DNA from: Lachnospiraceae bacterium UBA3762
GTDB lineage: Bacteria > Bacillota > Clostridia > Lachnospirales > Lachnospiraceae
DNA length: 64,000 bases
NCBI GenBank assembly: GCA_002371615.1
Contig: DFGA01000006.1
Coordinates: 1 to 64,000, forward strand
Direction: 5' to 3'
Shown here: positions 18,263 to 27,891 of the stretch, piece by piece
How positions within the stretch are numbered: position 1 is the stretch's first letter
Layout of the letters: the number at the start of each line of letters is the position of its first letter
The notes under the pieces: model-generated
Database searches by the model: none
What the model was told of the DNA's origin: nothing
Seen by the model: the letters and a program-made list of their open reading frames with translations, nothing else
Position numbers and translations under genes: made by a program

Positions 18263-19713
18263 TGATTTTTCCCTAAAAACCGCTTTTTAACGTAATTTAT
18301 CAGCGTAATTATATCACGTCTTTTGGCAATTGCAAAAACGGCTGCTATCGCCGCGGTAACGGCATAACGTGTTATGATCGCAACGATCCCTTCCTTATAC
18401 ATGAAAAGATATGCTATTCCCAATACTGTCATAATAAGCATCGCCGCAAACATATACCGGTCATCATATACATTTTCCTTCAGAACGAACCTGACCATAA
18501 CAAAATGCATGACCATAAGCACAAGATAACTTGCCAGAGTAGTATAGGCGGCGGCAATGTAACCGAAACCCGGGATAAAAGCGTAATTCAGAAGATAATT
18601 GATAAGCGCCGCAATACACGACCCCACTGCAATGATCGATGTTTTCTTGCAGAATATCTCGACGTTTACGTAGTTTGTGTAAAAATACTGTGCGAGTGTT
18701 CCGAGAACGATGGGAGGAACAACATATTTGGCTATCCAGTACGAATTATTCGATACCGACAGGATCATTAATGCCTCCGGTGCCACAGCGATAAATGCAA
18801 GCGAAAGAAAACATCCGAGCAGTACGAGTTTCTTTTGTATCTGCCTGATCCTTTCGCGCTTACCATCAAAAAGCGTTTCGTTGAACCACGGAAGATATGC
18901 CTGTCCGATTGCATTGGTGAATATCATAAGAAGTGTTGCGAAAGAATATCCGAAAATATACAATCCGGCATCACCGTCTCCGCATATCCCTTTTATCATG
19001 ATCCTGTCCATCTGTCCGAGGAGTATGAGTGCAAGAGCATGCGGTATCATCGGAAGGCCGATCTTAAGGGCATATGTCCAGTATTCCCTGTTATAGAACA
19101 CTTTTCCCTTAACGATAAACCGGATATAGAATATAATGCCCATTATTGCGGTAGGAAGTAATACGCCCAGGATCTTTCCGATGTACCTTCTGTCATTAAA
19201 CAAAAGCATCAGTATGATCGACAGCGCCACCTGTCCGATACAGGTGATGACCGAAATAAGGATATTTTCCTTATATCTGTATTCATACCTGCATTTCTGC
19301 ATCATATACTCAACCGACGGAGATACACACAGATACGCAAAAAGACCCACTGCAAGCGGAACTTCGTAGTGGATCCAACCCGAGAGGGATTCTCGAAAAA
19401 TAAATGCCAGGATCAGCAGTATAAAGCCGAAGGAGCTTGACAGACTCTGAAGAGAGGACATATACTCGTCAAATCTGTCACGAAAATCAAGTTTTGCCCG
19501 GCCGATAGAATACACAACACACAGACAGGCAAATACATTGAAAACATCTATCCAGGAATTGTATGTATTGGCCTTTCCGTAATCCGCTGTTGTGAGCATT
19601 CCGGTGTATATCGGGGTTGTTATTATGGCAACGGCTCTTATCGAAACATTGGCGACGGTATACCATATGCTTGATTTTACGACTTTACTGCCTTTTTCAT
19701 TATCATCAGTCAT
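18259..19713 (-). CDS. Wzx-type polysaccharide flippase (second of three)
   Basis: 484 residues with about 12-14 membrane helices and the N-terminal pattern VKSSIWYTVANVSIRAVAII and MLTTADYGKANTYNSW, typical of flippases. It lies between the NeuB-family synthase gene and the cytidylyltransferase fusion and overlaps both by 4-8 bases. That placement suggests it exports a repeat unit containing a nonulosonic acid. Confidence 0.88.
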   Translation of the reverse strand: MTDDNEKGSKVVKSSIWYTVANVSIRAVAIITTPIYTGMLTTADYGKANTYNSWIDVFNVFACLCVVYSIGRAKLDFRDRFDEYMSSLQSLSSSFGFILLILAFIFRESLSGWIHYEVPLAVGLFAYLCVSPSVEYMMQKCRYEYRYKENILISVITCIGQVALSIILMLLFNDRRYIGKILGVLLPTAIMGIIFYIRFIVKGKVFYNREYWTYALKIGLPMIPHALALILLGQMDRIMIKGICGDGDAGLYIFGYSFATLLMIFTNAIGQAYLPWFNETLFDGKRERIRQIQKKLVLLGCFLSLAFIAVAPEALMILSVSNNSYWIAKYVVPPIVLGTLAQYFYTNYVNVEIFCKKTSIIAVGSCIAALINYLLNYAFIPGFGYIAAAYTTLASYLVLMVMHFVMVRFVLKENVYDDRYMFAAMLIMTVLGIAYLFMYKEGIVAIITRYAVTAAIAAVFAIAKRRDIITLINYVKKRFLGKNQ

Positions 19714-20782
19714 TAATAAGCATGCTCTCCTGTATTATTGTATCGTCATCTATATCTGTCGCCGCCCTTTTTCCGATCACCTTTTCAATATTATCCGGTG
19801 ATATCCCCGTTCCGGGCCGTTTAAATGTAAGCATCTTTCGGGTGATCGTCTCTCCCTTTGATATATGTCCCGATGAGACTATGGATCTTCTGGCATTTAA
19901 CCTTGCCGCACCTTCCGAATCAAGGCACTTTAGATCACCATTTCCTCGGATCATATCCATCCTTTCGATGGCTTTAAGAATACTTACCGCATCTTCGGGA
20001 TCCATCGCATGATAGTGGTCATTGCCCTTAAGTGTTTTATCAAGAGTAAAATGCTTTTCGACAAGCTGCGCCCCCAGGTTGTATGCACACTTAATCACAT
20101 CGCACTCTGCGGTCGGTTTTGTATGGTCGCTGTATCCGATATAAACATCGGGAAATCTCTGTTTCAGAGCGGCTATCTTCAGAAGGTTTGCATCTTTAAG
20201 AGGTGTCGGATACTCAAGCACACAATGAAGCAGTGTTACCGGAGCATCTGTATTACGCCTGATTGCATCAAGCGCACGCACTATCTCATCCTCGTTTGAA
20301 GCGCCCACCGACAGAAGTATGGGTTTGTTCTTTTTGGCCTGATACTCTATAAACGGTATATTCGACAGGTCAGACGAAGATATCTTATATACATTCATCA
20401 GCTCATCAAGGTAATCTGCCGATTCAAAATCAAAAGCCGTAGACAAAAATTCGATCCCGACTTCATCCGAATACTCCTTGAGTTCCCTGTACTGCTCATA
20501 GCCGAAACTGTCAAATTTGCAAAACAGTTCGTACTGTGATCTTGTAGGCTCCTCGGTAATATCCCAATAATATGGTGATTCTTTTGCCGCAAGCGTTCCG
20601 GCTTTGTATGTCTGAAACTTCACTGCGGTAATTCCGGAATCCGCCGCTTCCTTAACCATAAGTTTTGCAGCATCCATATTTGAGATGCCCTTTATTTTGG
20701 CAATGTCATAATAGTTGACACCGATCTCAGCAATAAGGACAAATCTGCCCTCTGAGAGGTTTTTCATTATTGTACTTTCCAT
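19706..20782 (-). CDS. N-acetylneuraminate synthase family protein (NeuB/PseI/LegI/SpsE)
   Basis: Condenses a 6-carbon amino sugar with phosphoenolpyruvate to a 9-carbon nonulosonic acid. The 358 residues contain a TIM barrel (AEIGVNYYDIAKIKG, KFQTYKAG, SSSDLSNIPF, LLSVGASNEDEI, GYSDHT, EKHFTLDKTLKGNDH) and a C-terminal antifreeze-like SAF domain beginning near residue 295 (ARRSIVSSGHISKGETIT). HFTLDKTLKGNDH and the barrel motifs are the family's substrate-binding residues. Encoded next to the cytidylyltransferase/PseG-like fusion, so these two genes cover three steps. Which acid is made is not certain. Confidence 0.92.
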   Translation of the reverse strand: MESTIMKNLSEGRFVLIAEIGVNYYDIAKIKGISNMDAAKLMVKEAADSGITAVKFQTYKAGTLAAKESPYYWDITEEPTRSQYELFCKFDSFGYEQYRELKEYSDEVGIEFLSTAFDFESADYLDELMNVYKISSSDLSNIPFIEYQAKKNKPILLSVGASNEDEIVRALDAIRRNTDAPVTLLHCVLEYPTPLKDANLLKIAALKQRFPDVYIGYSDHTKPTAECDVIKCAYNLGAQLVEKHFTLDKTLKGNDHYHAMDPEDAVSILKAIERMDMIRGNGDLKCLDSEGAARLNARRSIVSSGHISKGETITRKMLTFKRPGTGISPDNIEKVIGKRAATDIDDDTIIQESMLIND

Positions 20783-20818
20783 ATCATTTTCCCTTATATA
20801 TTAACCAGGCAAACACAA

Positions 20819-22453
20819 CTATAACTTCAGATCGGAAATAAAGTATCCCTTTTTAAGGGCCGCAAGATACCTCTCATAGCCCTTTTCATAGAAAACCATG
20901 AGCTCGTTAAGCATATCATCGAATTCCTGCGTGCGCTCCTTTTTGCCTGCAAAAATCGCATCCGCATCATCCATAAGTTCAAATATCTTTACTTCGGATC
21001 CCGCACGCTTTACAGCCTCTATATAGCACGCCGCCGAATGAAGAGAGTCAACGGGGCCGAAGGAGCAGATCGCGTCATGAAGTTCATCGAATGATTTTAT
21101 CCTCGTGATGCCGTCAATAAGTGCAAAAGGAACATTTCCGAATATGATTGAACGCTTTCCGAGAAGAGCTGCCTCATATGCCGCTGTTCCCGTTATTGTC
21201 ACTACACCTTTTGATTTTACTATCCACGGTTTCGGGTCCTTGTAATAATTGATCTGAACCAGACGGACATTGTGTATTTCTTTGACCTTTTTGTAAAACT
21301 CAAATCCCCTTTCCCCAAGCATCGCCTGATGTTCCTTGACATACAGCTTCCAGCCTATCGGAAGGGCTTTGGATATCTGCTCGATAAGATTGAGTTCGTC
21401 AACGTAGTACGAAGCCTTGACAAACACCGAAGATTCGGGGATCAGGTGAAGCGGCATATATACATAATCCTCTCCTTCAACCGGATCCTCAAAGTATTTG
21501 TTTTTCCCGTAGAGGTACCTCTTCTTGAGTTCCTCTTCGAGATAATATCGAATATACGGCATTGAAGGAGCATACAGCATCGGACTCTTCTTCTTGAGGG
21601 CAAGATTTTTCTTCCTTATATCCATATCATAGAAATACTCCAGCTTTCCGTGCATAACACGGGCGATCCAGATAAGGGAGTCCCTCTCGTATTTCGATGT
21701 GACGGAGCCGGCGAACTCTTTATTCATGATAGAGTTCTCTTTCCTGTAGTTCTCAACGTAATGTATGCTGTCCTCTATCTCATTGTCGGGAAGAGTTTTT
21801 ATCTCATCGAACAATTTTTCAAAGTACGGATCGATCCCGAAAGCGTTCTGAAAACTCGGATACTTGTAATACCCCAGTTTGGAGTATTCTATCGTCATAC
21901 ATGGGATCTTCTTTTTATAACACACTTCGCAAAGTATTGTCCTTTGAAGTTCGGCATTATCCGTATCAAAGATCACATCGGGTTTAAACTCTTCTATGAG
22001 TCCGATGATCTTTTTGTAATTAAGCTCCAGCCAGTACAGATTCTCCGCGTAACTCGTGACCTTCCAGTACATGCGCCAGTGGTAATGCCTTGTATTCATC
22101 TGGGAACTCATAAGCTGCATGTTAAGATTCTTGTAATGGCTGTATTCCCTGTCGATCATTTCAAGATAGTCCATGTCGTAAGGCTTGTCGCTTTCGCTTA
22201 GTCCCTTTATGAACTGCTCGCATATATCCCTGACATCATAAACCTTTATGTCCGGCTCAAGTTTTTTGAACTCATAATATGTATGCTCGTTGTAGTATGT
22301 CTTGTTGTAACTGCACTCGCTTGACATTATAAAAAAGGCTGCAACCTCATTATTCTCTTTAAGCTTTTCAGCCAGAAACCAGAGAGGTTTTGAATATGTC
22401 TCACGGCAGATCATGAGTATTCTTTTATTTTTGAACATTGAATCCTTAACCAT
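20819..22453 (-). CDS. capsule-type (KpsC/KpsS-like) glycosyltransferase, candidate nonulosonate transferase
   Basis: About 544 residues, no signal peptide. The start ATG at 22453 shares one base with the preceding stop and has GAGG eight bases upstream; the longer frame from 22498 would overlap the neighbour. The C-terminal half has YMPLHLIPESSVFVKASYY, VKEHQAML and TGTAAYEAALLGKRSIIFG. These resemble the Capsule_synth/KpsC-KpsS domain, whose members transfer Kdo or related acids. Adjacent to the NeuB-family gene, it is a good candidate to transfer the CMP-activated acid (inference). The N-terminal half has no domain I recognise. Confidence 0.65.
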   Translation of the reverse strand: MVKDSMFKNKRILMICRETYSKPLWFLAEKLKENNEVAAFFIMSSECSYNKTYYNEHTYYEFKKLEPDIKVYDVRDICEQFIKGLSESDKPYDMDYLEMIDREYSHYKNLNMQLMSSQMNTRHYHWRMYWKVTSYAENLYWLELNYKKIIGLIEEFKPDVIFDTDNAELQRTILCEVCYKKKIPCMTIEYSKLGYYKYPSFQNAFGIDPYFEKLFDEIKTLPDNEIEDSIHYVENYRKENSIMNKEFAGSVTSKYERDSLIWIARVMHGKLEYFYDMDIRKKNLALKKKSPMLYAPSMPYIRYYLEEELKKRYLYGKNKYFEDPVEGEDYVYMPLHLIPESSVFVKASYYVDELNLIEQISKALPIGWKLYVKEHQAMLGERGFEFYKKVKEIHNVRLVQINYYKDPKPWIVKSKGVVTITGTAAYEAALLGKRSIIFGNVPFALIDGITRIKSFDELHDAICSFGPVDSLHSAACYIEAVKRAGSEVKIFELMDDADAIFAGKKERTQEFDDMLNELMVFYEKGYERYLAALKKGYFISDLKL

Positions 22454-23418
22454 TACGGGAACCTCACAAATCCGTCGGCGGTCCTCTTCTGCCGCCACTT
22501 CGTATAATTCTTCAGTACAGGCTGCATGTATACTGCCATAAACGCTTTCATGCGCAATCCCTTTCCCACCGGAACATCTTTCTGACCTACGATCTTTCGA
22601 ACGTGGGATACGTACTCGCTGATATCATCCCTGTTTGTACATTCGGCCACAAGCTCATTTTGTATGGCAGTAATATACTCATACAGCATGAACCTTTGAC
22701 ATTCGCCCTTAAGAGCCGGAAATGCTCCTGTAATGAACTCTTCCATCAGATTGTTTGCCTGGACATTTTTTCTGACCATTCCGCTTCTCTTTGAATTGCT
22801 TCCGCTCCTCTCCCTGAAATGATACTTCGGGGCAGGATCGTAAACTATCCTTTCTGCCCTTGCAAGAAGCCTGTCAACCACAATACGGTCTTCGACAGTT
22901 ACATCCGTCCTGAAATCTATACCGTCAAAGAGTTTTGATCTAAACAGCTTATCCCAGCAATGAAGGAAAAAACCGTTATGTCCGAGTGTTACCGCAAGTG
23001 CCTCCTCGGCAGTAAGGACCTTTGGCGGTCTTGCCTCATCACTTAGTGTAGTATTTTCATACTCGTAAAATCGTCCGCAGACAGCTATATCCGCATTGTA
23101 TTTTTCCATATTACCGAGCATTGTCTCAAACATATCGGGTTCAATATAATCATCCGAGTCAACAAAACCGATATATTCTCCGCCTGCTGCTTCAAGTCCC
23201 CTGTTCCTTGCGTCCGCTATGCCTTTTGCCTCGCCCGTGATCAGTCTGATACGCGGGTCAGAATCGGCGTATCTGCGGCAGATCTCTTCGGACCGGTCCG
23301 GACCGTGATCCGCAACGATCACAAGTTCTATATCTTTGTATGTCTGTGCAAGAACACTTTTAATACTCTCTTCGACGTAGCGTTCCACGTCATAAACTAT
23401 CATTATGATACTTATCAT
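22453..23418 (-). CDS. GT2 family glycosyltransferase
   Basis: 321-residue GT-A enzyme: ISIIMIVYDVERYVEESIKS at the N-terminus, DARNRGLEAAGGEYIGF and VDSDDYIEPDMF with the DXD acids, and a C-terminal helical region typical of capsule GT2 proteins. It overlaps the WbsX-like gene by four bases (ATGA) and the capsule-type transferase by one base, so expression is coupled. Confidence 0.87.
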   Translation of the reverse strand: MISIIMIVYDVERYVEESIKSVLAQTYKDIELVIVADHGPDRSEEICRRYADSDPRIRLITGEAKGIADARNRGLEAAGGEYIGFVDSDDYIEPDMFETMLGNMEKYNADIAVCGRFYEYENTTLSDEARPPKVLTAEEALAVTLGHNGFFLHCWDKLFRSKLFDGIDFRTDVTVEDRIVVDRLLARAERIVYDPAPKYHFRERSGSNSKRSGMVRKNVQANNLMEEFITGAFPALKGECQRFMLYEYITAIQNELVAECTNRDDISEYVSHVRKIVGQKDVPVGKGLRMKAFMAVYMQPVLKNYTKWRQKRTADGFVRFP

Positions 23419-24503
23419 TGTACCGCCCTTTTGATCGCCTCAAGATATGCGTACCCCCTCTCTTCGTCGGGCTCAACGTACGCACCTTCTCCCCACTCGT
23501 TCCATGCATTTACATACACAAAATCAACTTCGTGATCTTTAACCTTTTCTTTGAGGACTTTTAATGTCTTCTCAAACAATTCCGGACTTGTTCCGGTATA
23601 TACAAGTCCTTTGTAGTCTCTCCTCGGTGTGTTATCCCAGTCCGGTATTATTCCGGGGAAATCCCTGTCGGAATATGAGCGCTCCATTATAGATCTCATT
23701 ATGCGCTTTCCGTCGACCCTTCTCTCCAGTGTATTTCCGACCAATCGCGAAAACGCCCTGTTTCTCAGGCTTCTGAGGAATGTACCTGCGTTATAACACA
23801 ATTTTCCGACAGTTCCGAGATCATTTTTAAGAGTATACCCCGGCTCAAAATAATAGTATCCGTCTATAAGGTCATCTCTCGTATCAGATCCCGCAGCAGT
23901 CTTTCCCGAAATAATATATAAACCGTCAAATCCTTCTTCCTTTGCCCATTCGTTAAGTGCTTCGGCCATTTGTCCGAAACACGGTATGTCAAATGTCTTA
24001 TATACCTGCCATACAGGTCTGTTCCTTATCTTGATATACCTTTTGTCATGAAAATACGGCAGAATATGCTCAAAGTACTTCCTCCAGTCATCCCTGTCCC
24101 CATATTCCTGTGCTATGAGAACCTGATCCGAAAGGTCATACCATGTTCTTGTCCATGTTTCATTTGCCCAGCAAATATTGTATCTTATATCTATCTCGGG
24201 ATGCTCAAGAAGTGTTTTAAGCGGCTTTTCCATCAGAGTCCTGCCCAGAAAATAGTACTGGTAAATACTGAATCCATAGACTCCGTACTTTTTTGCAAGC
24301 TGCGCCTGTCGGGTAAGGGTCTTCACCCCATCCTTATCAAGATCATAATAGTTATTACCCAAAGGAACCTTGGGCTGAATATGTCCTTTATACAACGGAC
24401 GGGCGCGTTTTACCGCAACCCATTCCGTATAATCCTTGCCCCACCACTCATCATTTTCCGGAAAAGAATGATACTGGGGAAGGTACATACACATTACTTT
24501 CAT
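23415..24503 (-). CDS. WbsX-like glycosyltransferase (GH99-like fold)
   Basis: 362 residues of the Glyco_tran_WbsX family, found in O-antigen and capsule loci. Motifs: YLPQYHSFPENDEWWGKDYT and EWVAVKRARPLYKGH at the N-terminus, KKYGVYGFSIYQYYFLG, RYNICWANETWTRTW, and a C-terminal NAWNEWGEGAYVEPDE. The family fold is glycosidase-like (GH99-like), so both transfer and trimming of the glycan are possible; biochemical roles are poorly defined. Confidence 0.87.
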   Translation of the reverse strand: MKVMCMYLPQYHSFPENDEWWGKDYTEWVAVKRARPLYKGHIQPKVPLGNNYYDLDKDGVKTLTRQAQLAKKYGVYGFSIYQYYFLGRTLMEKPLKTLLEHPEIDIRYNICWANETWTRTWYDLSDQVLIAQEYGDRDDWRKYFEHILPYFHDKRYIKIRNRPVWQVYKTFDIPCFGQMAEALNEWAKEEGFDGLYIISGKTAAGSDTRDDLIDGYYYFEPGYTLKNDLGTVGKLCYNAGTFLRSLRNRAFSRLVGNTLERRVDGKRIMRSIMERSYSDRDFPGIIPDWDNTPRRDYKGLVYTGTSPELFEKTLKVLKEKVKDHEVDFVYVNAWNEWGEGAYVEPDEERGYAYLEAIKRAVQ

Positions 24504-24524
24504 TAAAAGTACCTATTCCTGGTG

Positions 24525-25652
24525 CTATTTCATCCAGACAGTCTTGTTGACTATATGCGTGTAGCTCTGGATCAGTTTCACTACTTTTACGGACACATTG
24601 TCATCCGCGTAGTCTTCGGCAGGAATGACTTTCTCCCCGTTCTCAAACATAGATGTTGCAAGTTCAACTGCCTGGCAGACATCATTGCTTTTTATTCCGC
24701 CGACAACGATCGTCCCCTTATCAAGCACCTCCGGGCGCTCCGTTGAAGTACGGATAAGCACGGCAGGAAAATCAAGCATGGCCGACTCCTCGGAAAGTGT
24801 TCCGGAGTCCGACAGCACGCAATACGCATTCTTCTGGAGTTTGTTGTAATCAAGGAATCCGAAAGGTTTCATGCTGGTAACAAGCGGATCAAACTTGAAA
24901 TTCCTCTTTTCGATGAACTTTGCACTTCTCGGATGCGTCGAATAGATCACGGGCATCTTATATTTCCGGGCAATAGTGTTGACCGAATTCATCAGTTCCA
25001 TAAAGTTATCTTCAAGATCGATATTTTCTTCCCTGTGTGCGGACAGGAGGATATATTCCTTCTTTTTGAGGCCCAGCCGGTCGAGTACATCGCTTTTCTC
25101 GATCCGGTCTATATGCTCATTTAAAACCTCCTTCATCGGAGACCCGGTAACAAACACAGTCTTACCGTCAATACCCTCCGACAGCAGATATCTGCGTGAA
25201 TGCTCCGTATAAGGCATATTGATATCCGAGATATGGTCAACTATCTTGCGGTTGATCATCTCTGATACATTCCAGTCCCAGCACCGGTTTCCGGCCTCCA
25301 TATGGAAAATCGGAATCTTAAGCCTCTTGGCACTTATTGCGGAAAGTGCCGAATTGGTATCTCCGAGAACAAGAAGTGCGTCCGGTCTTTCCTTTTCAAG
25401 AAGCGTATATGACTTCGCAATTATGTTTCCCATCGTCTCACCAAGATTCCCTCCTACCGAATCAAGGTAGTAATCAGGGCTTCTAAGCTTCAGATCTTCA
25501 AAAAAGATCTCATTAAGAGTGTAATCATAATTCTGCCCTGTATGGACCAGTATATGATCGAAATACTTATCGCAGCACTTGATAACCGAAGACAATCTGA
25601 TTATCTCCGGACGTGTTCCAACGATCGTACAAACTTTCAGCTTATCAGACAT
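24525..25652 (-). CDS. UDP-N-acetylhexosamine 2-epimerase, CapG/WbjD-like
   Basis: Non-hydrolysing 2-epimerase. The start is placed at ATG 25652 (375 residues), two bases after the capE-like stop with a GAGAGGA ribosome site; the ATG at 25670 lacks one. Motifs: TIVGTRPEIIRLSSVI, HTGQNYDY, GDTNSAL, HMEAGNRCWDWNVSEMINRK and SDSGTLSEES. The EAGNRCxDxxVxExINR form and its pairing with CapE point to the CapG/WbjD step, UDP-2-acetamido-2,6-dideoxy-L-talose to UDP-L-FucNAc, rather than WecB. The usual reductase, CapF, is not encoded between them. Confidence 0.86.
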   Translation of the reverse strand: MSDKLKVCTIVGTRPEIIRLSSVIKCCDKYFDHILVHTGQNYDYTLNEIFFEDLKLRSPDYYLDSVGGNLGETMGNIIAKSYTLLEKERPDALLVLGDTNSALSAISAKRLKIPIFHMEAGNRCWDWNVSEMINRKIVDHISDINMPYTEHSRRYLLSEGIDGKTVFVTGSPMKEVLNEHIDRIEKSDVLDRLGLKKKEYILLSAHREENIDLEDNFMELMNSVNTIARKYKMPVIYSTHPRSAKFIEKRNFKFDPLVTSMKPFGFLDYNKLQKNAYCVLSDSGTLSEESAMLDFPAVLIRTSTERPEVLDKGTIVVGGIKSNDVCQAVELATSMFENGEKVIPAEDYADDNVSVKVVKLIQSYTHIVNKTVWMK

Positions 25653-25654
25653 TC

Positions 25655-26689
25655 CTATCCTCTCTCCCATTCTTCCAATTCATCGCGGATCTCTTTCAGT
25701 GACAACAGTTTTTCCTTAACCTGATCCACATCCAGTATCACGGTATTGTTTGAGTTAAACTCTTTGATCCGGGCCCGTTCCACACTGCCTTCCTTAAAGT
25801 ACTTGTCATAATTCAAATCCCTCTGATCCGCCGGAACACGGTAAAAATCACCCAGATCAAGCGCACGCGAGCATTCCTCGTTGGTCAGGAGGGTCTCATA
25901 CATCTTTTCTCCGTGCCTTATACCAATTATCTTTATTTCATTATCGGCATGAAACAGCTCTTTTACTGCTGTTGCCAGTGTCTTGATCGTGCAGGCCGGA
26001 GCCTTCTGGACCATGATATCCCCGGGCTCGGCATTTTGGAATGCAAATACAACAAGTTCAACTGCTTCTTCCAGACTCATTATAAATCTTGTCATTGAAG
26101 GTTCCGTAACGGTAAGGGGCCGGCCCTGCTTGATCTGTTCTATGAAAAGCGGAATGACCGATCCGCGGGAGCACATCACATTACCATATCTTGTTCCGCA
26201 TATGACGGTCTTATCGCTGTCCACAGTGCGTGACTTTGCAACAAAGACTTTTTCCATCATCGCCTTACTTGTTCCCATTGCATTCACGGGATATGCCGCT
26301 TTATCAGTCGACAGACATATGACTTTTGATACGCCGGCTTCTATGGCACATGTAAGAACGTTATCCGTTCCTATAACATTCGTCTGTACCGCTTCCATCG
26401 GGAAGAACTCACAACTCGGAACCTGTTTAAGGGCTGCCGCATGAAAAATGTAATCGACACCATGCATCGCATCCCTGACACTCTGTATATTCCTGACATC
26501 ACCGATATAATACTTGATCTTCGGATCATTATAGTGATGTCTCATATCATCCTGTTTTTTCTCATCACGGGAGAAGATCCTGATCTCCTTAATACCGGTT
26601 TTTAAGAATCTGTTAAGAACGGCGTTTCCGAACGAACCCGTTCCCCCTGTGATCAGCAGTGTTTTTCCATCGAAAATACTATCAGTCAT
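25655..26689 (-). CDS. UDP-GlcNAc 4,6-dehydratase/5-epimerase, CapE/WbjB/FnlA-like
   Basis: First enzyme of UDP-L-FucNAc synthesis. 344 residues of the short membrane-free CapD/CapE group: TLLITGGTGSFGNAVLNRFL at the N-terminus, SRDEKKQDDMRHHY, HAAALKQVPSCEF, LSTDKAAYPVNAMGTSKAMM, and GTRYGNVMCSRGSV. The LSTDKA and Met-Gly-Thr-Ser-Lys active site is the form seen in CapE/WbjB rather than PseB. Its start shares one base with the upstream O-antigen-ligase-type gene. CapG-like follows immediately. Confidence 0.9.
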   Translation of the reverse strand: MTDSIFDGKTLLITGGTGSFGNAVLNRFLKTGIKEIRIFSRDEKKQDDMRHHYNDPKIKYYIGDVRNIQSVRDAMHGVDYIFHAAALKQVPSCEFFPMEAVQTNVIGTDNVLTCAIEAGVSKVICLSTDKAAYPVNAMGTSKAMMEKVFVAKSRTVDSDKTVICGTRYGNVMCSRGSVIPLFIEQIKQGRPLTVTEPSMTRFIMSLEEAVELVVFAFQNAEPGDIMVQKAPACTIKTLATAVKELFHADNEIKIIGIRHGEKMYETLLTNEECSRALDLGDFYRVPADQRDLNYDKYFKEGSVERARIKEFNSNNTVILDVDQVKEKLLSLKEIRDELEEWERG

Positions 26690-27891
26690 TATTCCTCTCC
26701 CGATTGCCGAATCTCTTTCTCATTCGAAGTTTCATTATAGCAAACCGACCCTGCTATTGCAATTAAGGCAAGCGTCAGCAAAAGGAAGGGGGGCACAATG
26801 AAAAAGTTCTCCATAAATGATGCGGCAAGAATTGCAAATACACCCGATACAGCCGATCTGGATACAACACTTATTGCCACCGCTTCCCTAAGACGCCACA
26901 GGCATCTTATAAGCAGGATCAAAACTACGGCAAAAACCAGCACGCCATGAACGATCAGTATATCCAAAAGACCGTTGTGGACCTCAAACATCCCGTCCAT
27001 CCAGTCTACATTAATTCTGTATGAACTTCCTATCCCGGTTATCGGAGATTTGAGATAAGCCGACCATAAATCCAACCATATCTCATCACGACCGGAAATT
27101 ATATCCTTGTAAAATATCCTGACGCCCAATGATGCGACACTTCTTCCGAGCCATACATACACGAGGGAGATTGCTATTGCTCCGACTGTAACAAATAATA
27201 TCGATGCCGTATAAAAGATCCGGTTCTTCCAGACTCTTGCCGGTATCAGCACAAATACGGCAAAAACAACAAGGCCGAGAAGTGCACATCTTGCCCTGTA
27301 CCAGGCTATGATATTATACCCCCATGCAAACATAAACAGTATGAAACCGAACAGGAACCGTGCCCCGGCTGCTTCCGACCGCTTAAGTATTTCGTGCAAT
27401 CCGATGAGGCCCGTAACCGCAAACACAAATCCCGTTATAAGCACCAGTCCGCCATAATTGGTGTTATACCCTTTAAAATAGCCCTTAACATCATAGGTCC
27501 AGTAGAAAAAGTAAAATCCGGTATAGACTATGAACAGTCCGGTAAAAGTCCGTGACAGCCGGACTTTGTCCGCAAGGTATACAACCAGCAGAACATCCGC
27601 TGCCGTAAGCCAGGCTCCTTTTCCCGAATTAACGATAAAAAGATTGACTGCCGCAACCGCACAGACTGCCGCAACCATAAGAAAGTACCTGTCATATACC
27701 GCTTTCTTTACCGGTACATAACAAAAAAAGGTAACAGTAAGAAATACAAACGAGATCAGAGTCGCATACGGAACAACCGCTTCGTACCACCTGTATTCAT
27801 TCCAAAGTGACAGTGTCAGAATAACGCAGGCTGCAAAAAGCGAGATATTCCCCCATAATTCTCTTCTTTCTTTGATGCCGTTATTTTCCAT
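26689..27891 (-). CDS. Wzy/O-antigen-ligase-family membrane protein (first of two)
   Basis: 400 residues with about 11 membrane helices and one large extracytoplasmic loop between about 260 and 310. The loop has FYKDIISGRDEIWLDLW, SPITGIGSS and EVHNGLLDIL, the Wzy_C/O-antigen ligase signature with its His. Such proteins polymerise repeat units or attach chains to an acceptor. It is clearly paralogous to 29310-30470, with the same loop motifs in the same order. Sequence alone does not say which of the two polymerises. Confidence 0.83.
   Translation of the reverse strand: MENNGIKERRELWGNISLFAACVILTLSLWNEYRWYEAVVPYATLISFVFLTVTFFCYVPVKKAVYDRYFLMVAAVCAVAAVNLFIVNSGKGAWLTAADVLLVVYLADKVRLSRTFTGLFIVYTGFYFFYWTYDVKGYFKGYNTNYGGLVLITGFVFAVTGLIGLHEILKRSEAAGARFLFGFILFMFAWGYNIIAWYRARCALLGLVVFAVFVLIPARVWKNRIFYTASILFVTVGAIAISLVYVWLGRSVASLGVRIFYKDIISGRDEIWLDLWSAYLKSPITGIGSSYRINVDWMDGMFEVHNGLLDILIVHGVLVFAVVLILLIRCLWRLREAVAISVVSRSAVSGVFAILAASFMENFFIVPPFLLLTLALIAIAGSVCYNETSNEKEIRQSGEE

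Noticed and set aside
25655..26689. PseB identity for the CapE-like dehydratase
   Set aside because: It would complete the nonulosonic-acid route, but the segments LSTDKAAYPVNAMGTSKAMM and SRDEKKQDDMRHHY follow the CapE/WbjB pattern, and a CapG-like gene is adjacent.
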